NCBI RefSeq assembly: GCF_001767295.1 | Contig: NZ_CP014944.1 | Location: 3,348,001 to 3,412,000, forward strand | Source: Colwellia sp. PAMC 20917 | Lineage (GTDB): Bacteria; Pseudomonadota; Gammaproteobacteria; Enterobacterales; Alteromonadaceae | Length of the DNA stretch: 64,000 nt | Direction of reading: 5' to 3' | Shown: piece after piece, positions 8,754-17,895 of the stretch | How the letters are laid out: every line of letters starts with the position of its first letter | Position numbering within the stretch: the stretch's first letter is position 1 | Translations under genes and position numbers: made by a program | The notes under the pieces: generated by a model | The model's input: the letters and a program-made list of their open reading frames with translations, nothing else | Told to the model about the DNA's origin: nothing | The model's database searches: none

Positions 8754-11378
8754 ATGATTAAAACTAGTGCACAATTACGACAGACTTTTTTAGACTTTTA
8801 TGCTTCGAAGCAACATCAAATTGTTCCAAGTAGTTCATTAGTTCCAGGTAATGACGCGACGTTATTATTTACCAATGCCGGTATGGTTCCTTTTAAGGAC
8901 GTTTTTTTAGGGGCTGAGAGCAGAAGTTATACCCGCGCAACCTCGTCGCAACGTTGTGTTCGTGCTGGTGGTAAACATAACGATCTAGAGAACGTTGGCT
9001 ACACGGCGCGCCATCATACTTTCTTTGAAATGTTAGGTAACTTTAGTTTTGGTGATTACTTTAAAGAAGACGCTATACGTTTTGCCTGGGAATTTTTAAC
9101 GGTAAAATTAGCCTTACCTAAAGAAAAGCTATTAGTGACTGTTTATGACAGTGACGAAGAAGCCTTCGCTTTTTGGCGTGACGAAATAGGTATTCCGGTA
9201 GATAAAATTATTCGTATCGGTGATAAGTCACCCAGTAAAAAGTACGAGTCAGACAACTTTTGGTCAATGGGTGATACGGGACCATGTGGACCTTGTTCTG
9301 AAATATTCTATGATCACGGTGAAAATATTTTTGGTGGACCTCCAGGCTCACCAGATGAAGATGGTGACCGTTTTATTGAAATTTGGAACTTAGTTTTTAT
9401 GCAGTACAACCGTCATGCTGACGGTACCATGGAAAACTTGCCAAAGCCTTCTGTTGATACAGGTATGGGCTTAGAACGTATTTCAGCGATAATGCAAGGC
9501 GTGCATAGCAATTATGAAATTGATATTTTTCAAGGCTTAATTAAAGATACTGCTGAGTTATTACAGTGCAATGATTTAGAACATAAGTCTTTGCGTGTAA
9601 TTGCCGATCATATTCGCTCATGTAGCTTCTTAATCGCCGATGGTGTTATGCCTTCAAACGAAGGTCGTGGCTATGTATTACGTCGTATTATTCGACGTGC
9701 CGTACGCCACGGTCATAAATTAGAAGCAAAATCACACTTCTTTCATCGACTAGTTGTTTCATTAGGTAAGCAAATGGGTGAAGCCTACCCTGAGCTTATT
9801 AGCCAACAAGCGGTTATTGAAAAAATATTACGTATCGAAGAAGAGCAATTTGGTCGCACCCTAGATCGTGGCATGATCTTACTTGAAGATATTTTAGCGA
9901 ATCTTAAAGGCGACACTATTTCAGGTGACGATACCTTTAAACTTTATGACACCTATGGTTTTCCTGCCGATTTAACGGCAGATATTGCCCGAGAACGTCA
10001 ATTAAAAGTCGACCACAATGGTTTTGACATTGCTATGGGACTTCAACGCGAACGTGCTCAGCAAGCAAGTCAGTTTGGTTCTAACTATAACGACCAGCTT
10101 AAATCTGATCACAACACGCAGTTTAAAGGTTATACCCGTAATGAATTCTCCGCAACGATTGTTGAATTATTCAATAACGAAGCGTCGGTTGCTGAATTAA
10201 AAGCAGGTGAGCAGGGCATTGTTATTTTGGACAAAACACCTTTTTATGCGGAGTCGGGTGGCCAAGCAGGAGACCAAGGCCTCCTTCATATTGATGAAGG
10301 TATATTTGAAGTACACGACACCACTAAAATGGGTAATGCCTTTGCTCATAAAGGAATTGCTCGCGTAAATATTGGCTTAAATCGCCTAGTAAAAGCTGAA
10401 ATAAATACTGAGCGACGCGCAGCTATCGTTAAAAACCACACGGCTACTCACCTTCTTCATGCGGCATTACGTAGCGTCTTGGGTGAACATGTTACGCAAA
10501 AAGGTTCGTTATGTGATGCTGAAAAGTTACGCTTTGACTTCTCTCACTTTGAAGGGGTTACCGCGCAAGAGTTGCAAACTGTTGAACGTCTAGTTAACCA
10601 AGAAATACGTAATAACTTGTCTCGTGAAACCAACTTAATGCAGATAGACGAAGCTAAAGAAAAAGGCGCTATGGCTTTATTTGGTGAGAAATACGACGAT
10701 GAAGTACGAGTGGTTACTTTAGGTGGTTTTTCTACCGAGCTTTGTGGTGGTGTTCATGTTGAGCGTACTGGCGATATTGGTTTTGTTAAAATAGTGTCAG
10801 AATCAGGTATAGCTGCAGGTGTTCGTCGTATAGAAGCTGTTTCCGGTGAGTGTGCACTTGCTTTTACTGAGCAGCAAGGTTCAAATCTAAGCTTAGTTGC
10901 CTCAATGGTTAAATCTGATGTGGCGAGTATGCCTGGAAAAGTTGAGCAATTAATTAGTCGCGGTAAGCAACTCGAAAAAGAAATTCAAATCCTAAAACAG
11001 CAAGTAGCGGCTCAAGCCGGTTCTGATTTAATCAGTGAGGCTGTAGATGTTAATGGTGTTAAGGTACTTATTGCAGATTTAGCAGGTATCGAGTCTAAAG
11101 CGCTTCGTGGCATGATGGATGAACTCAAGAATAAAATAGGCTCAGGGATCATTTTATTAGGCACAGCATCAGACGGAAAAGTAGGTTTGATCGCTGGTGT
11201 AACTAAAGATCTCACTGGACAGGTAAAAGCCGGTGATTTAGTTAATGCAGCAGCACAGCATGTTGGTGGTAAAGGCGGTGGGCGTCCAGATATGGCACAA
11301 GCTGGTGGCAGCAAACCAGAGAGTTTACCCATGGCATTAGACGCAGCGAAAGCATGGTTAATTGACCAATTATCGTAA
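8754..11378 (+). CDS. alaS: Alanine–tRNA ligase
   Basis: AlaRS charges tRNA-Ala and also edits mischarged Ser and Gly. The 874-residue protein has the class II catalytic core at the N-terminus (GRYTARHH-like region '[22 protein letters not shown]'). The editing domain zinc ligands are HTATH near residue 561 and CGGVH near 663. The C-terminal DHHA1 domain ends in [16 protein letters not shown] start at ATG 8754 ([12 protein letters not shown]), which matches the family N-terminus and has AGAGAG about 10 bases upstream. A GTG four codons earlier (8742) is in frame, but the purine-rich SD would touch it. It is followed by a clear terminator. Confidence 0.97.
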   Translation: MIKTSAQLRQTFLDFYASKQHQIVPSSSLVPGNDATLLFTNAGMVPFKDVFLGAESRSYTRATSSQRCVRAGGKHNDLENVGYTARHHTFFEMLGNFSFGDYFKEDAIRFAWEFLTVKLALPKEKLLVTVYDSDEEAFAFWRDEIGIPVDKIIRIGDKSPSKKYESDNFWSMGDTGPCGPCSEIFYDHGENIFGGPPGSPDEDGDRFIEIWNLVFMQYNRHADGTMENLPKPSVDTGMGLERISAIMQGVHSNYEIDIFQGLIKDTAELLQCNDLEHKSLRVIADHIRSCSFLIADGVMPSNEGRGYVLRRIIRRAVRHGHKLEAKSHFFHRLVVSLGKQMGEAYPELISQQAVIEKILRIEEEQFGRTLDRGMILLEDILANLKGDTISGDDTFKLYDTYGFPADLTADIARERQLKVDHNGFDIAMGLQRERAQQASQFGSNYNDQLKSDHNTQFKGYTRNEFSATIVELFNNEASVAELKAGEQGIVILDKTPFYAESGGQAGDQGLLHIDEGIFEVHDTTKMGNAFAHKGIARVNIGLNRLVKAEINTERRAAIVKNHTATHLLHAALRSVLGEHVTQKGSLCDAEKLRFDFSHFEGVTAQELQTVERLVNQEIRNNLSRETNLMQIDEAKEKGAMALFGEKYDDEVRVVTLGGFSTELCGGVHVERTGDIGFVKIVSESGIAAGVRRIEAVSGECALAFTEQQGSNLSLVASMVKSDVASMPGKVEQLISRGKQLEKEIQILKQQVAAQAGSDLISEAVDVNGVKVLIADLAGIESKALRGMMDELKNKIGSGIILLGTASDGKVGLIAGVTKDLTGQVKAGDLVNAAAQHVGGKGGGRPDMAQAGGSKPESLPMALDAAKAWLIDQLS

Positions 11379-11405
11379 TATTATAGTAAGCTAATATATT
11401 TCATT

Positions 11406-11429
11406 AAGGAGCGTTTTAGCTCCTTTTTT
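11406..11429 (+). terminator. Intrinsic terminator after alaS
   Basis: AAGGAGC (11406–11412) pairs with GCTCCTT (11419–11425) around a six-base loop and is followed by a T-run to 11429. It lies 27 bases after the alaS stop codon. Confidence 0.85.
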
Positions 11430-11790
11430 GTGGGTAAATCTTTTAAATAGCAAATTAGGTTACTTAGTGGTTAATGTGGCGTTAATGTACGTTAACTACA
11501 ATATTAATAATAACAAATAGTTATAATTAATTTCAAAAAATCACTTTATTGCTTGAATAAGCTTGCTAGAATGCAAATATTGGTTATAAGTACAAAGTTA
11601 ATAACTGATTATCACTCGTGGTAATAAAATCTTTGTAGATAGTGGTAAAACTGGGTCGTAGTGAACTTAAGTAACTATTTTTTACAAAGTTTTTAATTTT
11701 TATTATGTACTTTTACCAAAATTAAACTAAATTTATTACTAGCTTATAATTTTTTAGTGGACTGGCTTTTAAACATAAAGGATATTTAGG
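11430..11790 (+). other. AT-rich leader and promoter region of csrA
   Basis: This 361-base gap between the alaS terminator and csrA has no coding frame of note. It should hold the csrA promoter or promoters. A TAGAAT -10-like hexamer at 11567–11572 is the best candidate, but no well-spaced -35 pairs with it. A strong SD (AAAGGA at 11777–11782) sits close to the csrA start. GGA triplets near the start, such as the one in the SD and TTTAGG before the ATG, fit CsrA autoregulation as known in E. coli; that is inference. Confidence 0.35.
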
Positions 11791-12000
11791 ATGTTAATTT
11801 TAACTCGTAGGGTTGGTGAAACGTTAATGATTGGTGACGAAGTTACCGTCACTGTTTTAGGTGTAAAGGGTAATCAGGTTCGTATTGGCGTAAATGCGCC
11901 AAAAGAAATATCTGTTCACCGTGAAGAAATTTACATGCGCATACAAGCAGAAAAAACAGGAAGTGACAGTAGCGAAGCCGAAACAGGTAATAAATTTTAG
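11791..12000 (+). CDS. csrA: Carbon storage regulator CsrA
   Basis: CsrA is a small dimeric RNA-binding protein that blocks or stabilises mRNAs by binding GGA motifs in leaders; it controls central metabolism, motility and biofilm. The 69-residue product [18 protein letters not shown]... is nearly identical in layout to E. coli CsrA (61 aa). It keeps the RNA-contact residues R4 (LTRR) and R44 (VHREEI). The C-terminal tail of charged and polar residues is slightly extended. The place just upstream of a tRNA-Ser/tRNA-Arg cluster is the same as in E. coli, Shewanella and relatives. It ends in its own terminator, so it is a single-gene transcript or the end of a longer one. Confidence 0.97.
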   Translation: MLILTRRVGETLMIGDEVTVTVLGVKGNQVRIGVNAPKEISVHREEIYMRIQAEKTGSDSSEAETGNKF

Positions 12001-12022
12001 CTTTGTTGAACACCTTCATTAA

Positions 12023-12049
12023 AAAAAGTCGGCATTTGCCGACTTTTTT
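12023..12049 (+). terminator. Intrinsic terminator after csrA
   Basis: GTCGGC (12028–12033) and GCCGAC (12038–12043) form a perfect stem around ATTT, flanked by A-run and T-run (12044–12049). It starts 22 bases after the csrA stop. Confidence 0.92.
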
Positions 12050-12175
12050 AATGACTAATATTAATTTTTTTTAGCATTAATTTAGTGACAACAATCTTTT
12101 TGAGCTTGAAAAATAGCCTTGTTGGTTGAAATCTCGGCAAACAGATTTAAAAGTACAGAAAAATAGAAAATATTG

Positions 12176-12203
12176 TTGACTTATTTTCTCGATCCATTAG
12201 TAT
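12176..12203 (+). promoter_or_regulatory. Probable sigma-70 promoter of the tRNA operon
   Basis: TTGACT (12176–12181) and TAGTAT (12198–12203) are separated by 16 bases. Transcription would start about 12210, a few bases before a tRNA-Ser-like relic at 12215 and about 135 bases before the first intact tRNA. Confidence 0.6.
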
Positions 12204-12214
12204 TCGCACCCACT

Positions 12215-12298
12215 GGAGATGTGACCGATTGGTTGAAGACGCTCACCTGTTAAAGGAGTATCTGGCTACTAGCCTGATAGAGAGTTTTTTCTAAGATG
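12215..12298 (+). pseudogene. Decayed tRNA-Ser-like gene (anticodon position reads GTT)
   Basis: The stretch can be aligned base by base with the intact tRNA-Ser 46 bases downstream. It has GGAGATG for the acceptor strand, a D-arm ACCGATTGGTTGAAGAC, an anticodon loop CTGTTAA, and a long variable arm with GGCT-ACT-AGCC. The anticodon stem is broken (CTCAC opposite AGGAG). The T-arm has lost the GTTCGAATC loop (it reads GAGAGTTTTTTCTAAG), and there is no acceptor 3' strand or CCA. It cannot fold into a normal tRNA, so I call it a relic. It directly follows the operon promoter. Confidence 0.65.
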
Positions 12299-12343
12299 TA
12301 TTTTAAAGTACGAATTAGAACTCTACAGTAAAGAAGTAAAAAT

Positions 12344-12435
12344 GGAGAGCTGTCCGAGTGGCCGAAGGAGCTCCCCTGCTAAGGGAGTAACGGCTTTAAA
12401 TCCGTTCGAGAGTTCGAATCTCTCGCTCTCCGCCA
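12344..12435 (+). tRNA. tRNA-Ser (anticodon GCT)
   Basis: The acceptor stem GGAGAGC pairs with GCTCTCC, followed by discriminator G and an encoded CCA at 12433–12435. The anticodon arm CTCCC-CTGCTAA-GGGAG shows anticodon GCT (reads AGU/AGC). The long class II variable arm (AACGG...CCGTT) and T-loop TTCGAAT are intact. The length is 92 bases with CCA. Confidence 0.97.
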
Positions 12436-12525
12436 TTACTTTTATTAAAGGTAACTGCGGTAAAAGTAATAAATGCAAAGCAATTTGCTATCTTTAGACT
12501 AAGATATAAAAAATAGTTCATGTGA

Positions 12526-12602
12526 GGGCGCGTAGCTCAGCTGGATAGAGTACCTGGCTACGAACCAGGCGGTCGCAGGTTCGACTCCTGCCGCGCCCAC
12601 CA
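12526..12602 (+). tRNA. tRNA-Arg (anticodon ACG), copy 1
   Basis: GGGCGCG pairs with CGCGCCC, then A and the encoded CCA (12600–12602). The anticodon arm CCTGG-CTACGAA-CCAGG gives ACG; its A34 is normally deaminated to inosine by TadA so that it reads CGU, CGC and CGA. The T-loop is TTCGACT. The length is 77 bases. Confidence 0.97.
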
Positions 12603-12696
12603 CTTTTCTTTATTTGAATGTGGACTAAGCAAATATCATCGCTTATAAAATTAATAGATGTTATCTTCAAACGAGATATTAAATAAGGTTTAATGT

Positions 12697-12773
12697 GGGC
12701 GCGTAGCTCAGCTGGATAGAGTACCTGGCTACGAACCAGGCGGTCGCAGGTTCGACTCCTGCCGCGCCCACCA
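12697..12773 (+). tRNA. tRNA-Arg (anticodon ACG), copy 2
   Basis: The sequence is identical to copy 1, including the encoded CCA. It is followed by an intrinsic terminator at 12796–12821. Its 5' flank resembles that of copy 3, which points to tandem duplication. Confidence 0.97.
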
Positions 12774-12795
12774 CATTTGCTGTAAAGCTGAAATA

Positions 12796-12821
12796 AACCA
12801 ATCTTCGGATTGGTTTTTTTT
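12796..12821 (+). terminator. Terminator after tRNA-Arg copy 2
   Basis: AACCAATC and GATTGGTT pair around a TTCG tetraloop, followed by a run of T. It lies between copies 2 and 3, so copy 3 depends on read-through or on its own promoter. Confidence 0.9.
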
Positions 12822-12952
12822 CTTCTGCAATATAGCAGTTAAAAAACTCAAGTATCATCGTTAAGAAGTATTTTGAGTTGTTAAGCAAATACCAAGGCTT
12901 ATAAAAATAATGGGTGTTATCTTTGAACAAGATAGTAAATAAAGTTTAATGT

Positions 12953-13029
12953 GGGCGCGTAGCTCAGCTGGATAGAGTACCTGGCTACGAACCAGGCGGT
13001 CGCAGGTTCGACTCCTGCCGCGCCCACCA
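12953..13029 (+). tRNA. tRNA-Arg (anticodon ACG), copy 3
   Basis: The sequence is identical to copies 1 and 2, with the encoded CCA at 13027–13029. The leader ('GTGTTATCTTTGAACAAGAT' region) and the trailer with its TTCG-loop terminator parallel those of copy 2. Confidence 0.97.
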
Positions 13030-13051
13030 CATTTGCTGAAAAGCAGAAATA

Positions 13052-13077
13052 AACCAACTTTCGAGTTGGTTTTTTTT
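13052..13077 (+). terminator. Terminator after tRNA-Arg copy 3
   Basis: AACCAACT and AGTTGGTT pair around TTCG with a T-run after it. It is a diverged copy of the terminator at 12796–12821, with a compensated stem base pair (T-G side to C-A side), so the hairpin has been kept by selection. Confidence 0.9.
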
Positions 13078-13262
13078 CATCTATATTTTGCCCAGCTAAA
13101 GTAATAGTTTATCTAACTTGCTGGGGAGACCGAGCATATAAGAGTAGCTACGAAACTAACCACTTGTGATCGCCAGTTATTCGCCTGCTAGCACCGCCTA
13201 TTTACTTGTAAACTGAGCAGTGTTGTTGGTTATTTTAAACCTCGCTGATAAAAGCACTGTGC

Positions 13263-13937
13263 TTAATCAATACGCAAATGATTACGTAATAACATGTGTG
13301 TAAAAGATGTTTTTAAATAAAAGCCACGAGGCAGTGTTCGAAAGGGCTCGCCGTGTTTATTAAAGGCTTGTGTTTTAGCTTGGCTATTGGCCGCTTTTGG
13401 GCGAAGTTGTAACACTTGGCCATGTTTTCCTGAGATATTTTCTACTTCACCTAATACAATCATATCGGTAAGCTCTTGCCAGTCTAGGGCGAGTAATTGT
13501 TCTTCTTCATAAGACGGGGACCAAATAAAAGGGGTGCCAACTATACGCTCACCTATTGGTATATGTCGTTCAGAAATTACTGGGACCCATAAAACACGCG
13601 CCATTTTGTTACGTATATGGCTGGTTTTCCAACTAGCCCCTACTAAGCCAGTCAAAGGTGCAACACATACAAATGTTGTCTCTAAAGGTTTGCCTTGCAT
13701 GCTAATGGGTAACGATTTTAATTCAATCCCTAAATGTGGAAAGTCAGGTTCAGGTTTTGACCCCGCACTAGCGCCAAGAACCTGTTCAAGTAAAAGACCT
13801 ATCCAACCTTTTTCTCTCGTTAAATTATCAGGGACTACTACGCCTGCTTGTTCAGCTATTTCAGCTAAATTAAGTCCAGCAAGTGCTTGCGCCCTTTTTA
13901 GTAAATCATCTTCGTTAGCAGGGATATTAATTTTAAT
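13263..13937 (-). CDS. mutH: DNA mismatch repair endonuclease MutH (apparent AUU start)
   Basis: MutH nicks the unmethylated strand at hemimethylated GATC sites during mismatch repair. The frame matches MutH along its whole length, from [19 protein letters not shown] through [21 protein letters not shown] to [19 protein letters not shown]. The catalytic D-E-x-K set (D65, E72, K74 with the start used here) is intact. The first ATG in frame (at 13700) would give 145 residues lacking these residues, so translation must begin earlier. No ATG, GTG or TTG exists between that ATG and the in-frame stop at 13983–13985. The ATT at 13937 gives 224 residues (E. coli MutH has 229) and has AAAGAG seven bases upstream, so I chose it; an ATA or CTG slightly upstream is possible. 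It is divergent from rppH. Confidence 0.82.
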   Translation of the reverse strand: MKINIPANEDDLLKRAQALAGLNLAEIAEQAGVVVPDNLTREKGWIGLLLEQVLGASAGSKPEPDFPHLGIELKSLPISMQGKPLETTFVCVAPLTGLVGASWKTSHIRNKMARVLWVPVISERHIPIGERIVGTPFIWSPSYEEEQLLALDWQELTDMIVLGEVENISGKHGQVLQLRPKAANSQAKTQAFNKHGEPFRTLPRGFYLKTSFTHMLLRNHLRID

Positions 13938-14093
13938 GAGTAAACTCTTTAGTCGTGACTTTTCTTTACTCAGTATAAAGATTCATAACATCTGAGGCTA
14001 TGGTCTAGATAAAATAAAAAATTAATTAATTGCCCGCAAGCCCATATTATGGAAGAATCAGGATATATTTTATGAAAGTTATTGGGAATTCCT

Positions 14094-14600
14094 TTGATAG
14101 ATGCCGAAGGCTATAGAGCTAATGTCGGCATAGTCATAATCAATGATAGAGGACAAGTATTTTGGGCTAGGCGTTATGGTCAACACTCGTGGCAATATCC
14201 ACAAGGGGGGGTTGATGAGGGAGAAACAGCAGAAGAAACCATGTACCGAGAATTACACGAAGAAGTGGGATTAAAACCGGAACATGTCAGTATTGTTGCT
14301 TCGACCAAACACTGGTTGAGATATAAATTACCAAAACGTTTAATTAGGCATGAAAGTAAACCTGTTTGTATTGGGCAAAAACAGAAATGGTTTTTACTTA
14401 AGCTAACTTCAGAAGAGTCTGCGGTTGATTTACTTCATTCGGCTCATCCAGAGTTTGATGATTGGCGTTGGGTAAGTTACTGGTACCCAGTGCGTCAGGT
14501 AGTGTCTTTTAAACGTGAAGTTTACCGTAAAGTGATGAAAGAATTTGCTCAGGCGTCTATGCCTTCTTATCGCCATCAAAACCGTAAACGTCGTAGTTGA
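14094..14600 (+). CDS. rppH: RNA 5' pyrophosphohydrolase RppH
   Basis: RppH is a Nudix enzyme that removes pyrophosphate from 5'-triphosphorylated mRNA and so triggers RNase E-dependent decay. The 168-residue product begins [13 protein letters not shown]. It contains the Nudix box ([22 protein letters not shown]) near residues 37–59, and [14 protein letters not shown] and [22 protein letters not shown], all RppH-specific. TTG 14094 matches the family N-terminus M-I-D and follows GGGA by about six bases; an in-frame TTG at 14082 would add four residues. As in E. coli and relatives it is followed by ptsP. Confidence 0.95.
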   Translation: MIDAEGYRANVGIVIINDRGQVFWARRYGQHSWQYPQGGVDEGETAEETMYRELHEEVGLKPEHVSIVASTKHWLRYKLPKRLIRHESKPVCIGQKQKWFLLKLTSEESAVDLLHSAHPEFDDWRWVSYWYPVRQVVSFKREVYRKVMKEFAQASMPSYRHQNRKRRS

Positions 14601-14649
14601 TTATTATTATGTAGCAGTTTTATACGACAAAACACAAATGTATAATATA

Positions 14650-14692
14650 CCCGTATCACTTAAAGATGACCCTATATCTTAAAGTGAACGGG
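14650..14692 (+). terminator. Long hairpin between rppH and ptsP (possible terminator or attenuator)
   Basis: CCCGT (14650–14654) and CACTTAAAGAT (14657–14667) pair with ATCTTAAAGTG (14676–14686) and ACGGG (14688–14692) with one mismatch and a small bulge. A T-rich stretch (CATTTTTATTT) follows. It ends only 12 bases before the ptsP SD, so it could terminate rppH transcripts or modulate ptsP. Confidence 0.5.
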
Positions 14693-14713
14693 CATTTTTA
14701 TTTAAGGAGCAGT

Positions 14714-16990
14714 ATGTTAACTATCCTACGGAGAATTGTTCTAGAATTTAGCCAAAACGCTGAACTCGACAGTGCATTACATCGTATGGTGGAACAAATA
14801 AAAGAAACGATGAATACTGACTGTTGTTCAATTTATCTTGCTGACCACCTCAAACAACATTTTTTATTGGTTGCCTCTGACGGTTTGGCAGAAGGTTCGT
14901 TAGGTCAAACAACCATTGGTTTTACTGAAGGCTTAGTCGGTTTAGTTGGCCAGCGAGAAGAGCCACTTAACATTGCTAATGCGCAAAACCATCCTCAATT
15001 TATTCATGCCCCTGAAGTTGAGGAAGACGAATTAAATGCCTTTCTGGGGACCCCCATTATTCATCGACGAAAAGTGCTGGGCATACTGGCGATTCAACAA
15101 AAAGAGGCTAGGCACTTTACCGAAAATGAAGAAGCATTCTTAGTTACCTTATCAGCCCAACTAGCTACTTCATTGGCCAATGCCGAAGCTAATGTGTTAA
15201 TCACTGAGCAAGATGCTAATAGTCATTGGACTAAAGCATTACAGGGGGTTGCTGGCTCCTCAGGGGTAATGATTGGTGAAATGTATGTTGTGTATCCAGC
15301 GGTAAGTTTAGCTTCTGTTTCTTTACAACGAACTACAGCCCCAACACTAGAGTTGCAATTCTTTGAAGAAGCCGTGGATAAAACACGCATAGATTTTGAT
15401 TTCATGGCCAGTAACTTACGAGGTATTATAGCGGAGAGTACTTTAGATATTTTCGATATGTACAAGCAATTATTAAATAATGCAAATATTACTAAAGAAG
15501 TTACCCAGAAAATAATATCAGGTTGGACTGCTGAAAGTGCTCTAAAACAAATCATTGATAGCTATGTTCTTCAGTTTGAGGCCTTAGATGACCGTTATTT
15601 GCGTGAAAGGGCCAGTGATATACGTGACTTAGGTAATCGATTATTACTTAACTTAAAAAAATTAAATATAAAAGAGCAAGAACTTCCTCAAGAATTTATT
15701 CTGGTTGCTGAAGAAGTAACGGCAGCTATGCTTGCACAATACCAGCACCAAGGCTTAAAAGGTGTAGTCTCGCTTCAGGGCTCCAATAATTCTCATGCTG
15801 CTATTTTAGCAAGAGCACTAGGTGTGCCAGCTGTAATGGGTATTGAGAAAATATCGCTTAGTCGATTACACCAGAAGAACTGTATTGTGGATGGCTTTAG
15901 TGGTGAGCTTTTTGTTCAGCCCAATGAAGCCTTACAACGTGAATATCAACACTTAATCGCTCAAGAGATATTACTCGCCGATAAAGTTAAAAAAGTAGCA
16001 CAATTACCTGCTATTACCAAAGATGGTCAAACCATTGAGTTGCAACTTAATGCAGGGCTTTCATCAGGGTTTGAATATTCAAAAAATTCAGGTGCTGTGG
16101 GGATCGGTTTGTATCGTACTGAAATTCCTTTTATGAACCGCAGCTGCTTTCCTTCTGAATCAGAGCAAACTGAACTTTATCGTCAAGTATTACGTGCTTT
16201 TCCTGATCAACCTGTAACTATGCGTACCTTAGACGTTGGTGGTGACAAGTCGTTACCCTATTTTCCGATCAATGAAGATAATCCATTTCTTGGTTGGCGT
16301 GGTATTCGCATTACACTTGATCATCCTGAAATTTTTCTCTTGCAAGTACGAGCAATGTTGCGAGCGAATGTTGGCTTAAATAATTTAGAAATTATGTTGC
16401 CGATGATTTCAAGTACTCTAGAGGTAGACGAAGCAACCCGCTTAATCAATCAAGCTTATTATGAACTGTCTAATGAATTTGATTTTATTGGTGAAGAAAA
16501 GCTCACTCGTCCAAAAATTGGTATAATGATCGAGGTGCCAGGTATTATTTATCAATTACCTGAATTAGCCAATAAAGTTGATTTCTTTTCAGTGGGCAGT
16601 AATGATTTAACTCAATATTTATTAGCAGTTGACCGAAATAATGCCCGCGTATCCGCGTTATATAATTCATATCATCCAGCTGTTTTAAGAGCGCTTAACC
16701 ATATTGCTGAACAATCAGCTCGCTCATTGGTACCCTTGAGCCTATGCGGCGAGCTAGCCAGCGAACCAGCAGGCGCTTTATTATTATTAGCGATGGGATA
16801 TGACAAATTAAGTATGAACGCGCATAATGTCGCAAAAATTAAATGGGTGATCCGCCATGTTGATTTTCATCAAGTAAAAATGATGTTGGCGCATGTGTTA
16901 ACCCTTTCAACATCCAAACAAGTACACAGTTATTTAAATGAACAACTTGAACAATTCGGTTTAAGCAGTTTCGTACGTGCCGGTAGGTAA
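14714..16990 (+). CDS. ptsP: PtsP, enzyme I of the nitrogen phosphotransferase system
   Basis: PtsP (EI-Ntr) takes phosphate from PEP and passes it to NPr and then EIIA-Ntr, a regulatory relay rather than a sugar transporter. The 758-residue protein has an N-terminal GAF domain (about residues 15–155, with NTDCCSIYL and GFTEGLVGLVG). The EI domain follows, with the phospho-accepting His at residue 361 (GSNNSHAAILA), and then the PEP-binding barrel (RTLDVGGDKSLPYF, IGIMIEVP, FFSVGSNDLTQYLLAVDR). The start is ATG 14714, nine bases after AAGGAG begins; an upstream in-frame start at 14666 would lie in the hairpin. Length agrees with E. coli PtsP (748). Confidence 0.96.
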   Translation: MLTILRRIVLEFSQNAELDSALHRMVEQIKETMNTDCCSIYLADHLKQHFLLVASDGLAEGSLGQTTIGFTEGLVGLVGQREEPLNIANAQNHPQFIHAPEVEEDELNAFLGTPIIHRRKVLGILAIQQKEARHFTENEEAFLVTLSAQLATSLANAEANVLITEQDANSHWTKALQGVAGSSGVMIGEMYVVYPAVSLASVSLQRTTAPTLELQFFEEAVDKTRIDFDFMASNLRGIIAESTLDIFDMYKQLLNNANITKEVTQKIISGWTAESALKQIIDSYVLQFEALDDRYLRERASDIRDLGNRLLLNLKKLNIKEQELPQEFILVAEEVTAAMLAQYQHQGLKGVVSLQGSNNSHAAILARALGVPAVMGIEKISLSRLHQKNCIVDGFSGELFVQPNEALQREYQHLIAQEILLADKVKKVAQLPAITKDGQTIELQLNAGLSSGFEYSKNSGAVGIGLYRTEIPFMNRSCFPSESEQTELYRQVLRAFPDQPVTMRTLDVGGDKSLPYFPINEDNPFLGWRGIRITLDHPEIFLLQVRAMLRANVGLNNLEIMLPMISSTLEVDEATRLINQAYYELSNEFDFIGEEKLTRPKIGIMIEVPGIIYQLPELANKVDFFSVGSNDLTQYLLAVDRNNARVSALYNSYHPAVLRALNHIAEQSARSLVPLSLCGELASEPAGALLLLAMGYDKLSMNAHNVAKIKWVIRHVDFHQVKMMLAHVLTLSTSKQVHSYLNEQLEQFGLSSFVRAGR

Positions 16991-17026
16991 TGTTTCCGGT
17001 TAATTTAACTTAAAAAGCAGTAAACA

Positions 17027-17848
17027 ATGTTATTAAGTATCTTTCTAATTTGCGTGTTACTCGGCTCAGTGGTCGGTTTCTCTGCTGGTCTTTTAGGGAT
17101 AGGTGGCGGGTTGATAATTGTACCCGCTTTGGTGTATTTATTACCGCAGCTAGGGATTGAACCTAACTTAGTTATGCCAATGGCGCTAGCGACCTCGTTA
17201 GCCACTATTGTTGTTACTTCACTTTCCGCGGCGTTAGCTCATCACCGTAATAGCAATATACCTTGGCCACTTGCTAAGCAACTCATGATGGCGATTGCAT
17301 TAGGATCGTTACTTGGCGGATTTATTGCTGATATGCTTTCTGTTGTTGCACTAAAAAATACTTTTGCTATTGCTGTTTTTTTACTCTCGTCTTATATGTT
17401 TATTGCTATAAATCGAGCGAAGAAAAATAAATTAATTAATCACAATGATGATGAAAAACTACCCAAAAATATAATTGTTAAAGGTATTGGCTTTTTTACT
17501 GGTATTTTAGCAAGTCTGATGGGCATTGCTGGTGGTGCTATTCTAGTGCCTATATTAAGTTACTTTAAAGTCCCTCTGCGCCAATGTATTGGTGTTGCCA
17601 CGGTGAGTGGTATGGTTGTGGCCATATTCGGTGTTAGCGGCTATGTGATTGCTGGTTGGGGAGAAGAGAACTTACCCAAATACAGCTTGGGCTATGTTTA
17701 TTTACCTGCTTTGCTTGGTATCATTATTACGTCTTCTCTTTTTGCCCCTATAGGTGTTAAAGCGGCGAGTAAGCTACCGGTAGGTACTATCAAGAAAGCA
17801 TTTGCGATATTTTTGATGTTAGTAGCAGTTAAAATGATACTAAGTTAG
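17027..17848 (+). CDS. TSUP-family (TauE/SafE) membrane permease
   Basis: The 273-residue protein has about eight hydrophobic segments in two repeated halves. Each half begins with the TSUP signature: GFSAGLLGIGGGLIIVP near residue 15 and GFFTGILASLMGIAGGAILVP near residue 150. TSUP proteins export or import sulfite, sulfonates and other anions; the substrate here cannot be told. The family member in this place, between ptsP and lgt or thyA, is conserved in many Vibrionales and Alteromonadales. The gene starts 36 bases after ptsP and ends 47 bases before thyA, consistent with one transcript. Confidence 0.9.
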   Translation: MLLSIFLICVLLGSVVGFSAGLLGIGGGLIIVPALVYLLPQLGIEPNLVMPMALATSLATIVVTSLSAALAHHRNSNIPWPLAKQLMMAIALGSLLGGFIADMLSVVALKNTFAIAVFLLSSYMFIAINRAKKNKLINHNDDEKLPKNIIVKGIGFFTGILASLMGIAGGAILVPILSYFKVPLRQCIGVATVSGMVVAIFGVSGYVIAGWGEENLPKYSLGYVYLPALLGIIITSSLFAPIGVKAASKLPVGTIKKAFAIFLMLVAVKMILS

Positions 17849-17895
17849 TACAATAGCATTTGTTTAAAATTAAAATTTTTAGAGAAGGAAAGACA

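Noticed and set aside
12679-12930. An 83-residue minus-strand frame over tRNA-Arg copy 2.
   Set aside because: It contains the peptide GAAGVEPATAWFVARYSIQLSYAP, a well-known false translation of the antisense strand of tRNA genes.
12796-13077. The TTCG-loop hairpins as part of a mobile repeat family.
   Set aside because: Each has a T-run and follows a tRNA directly; they are ordinary terminators duplicated with the tRNA unit.
13534-13995. A 153-residue plus-strand frame opposite mutH.
   Set aside because: The opposite strand encodes a MutH with intact catalytic residues over the same bases, so this is a shadow frame.
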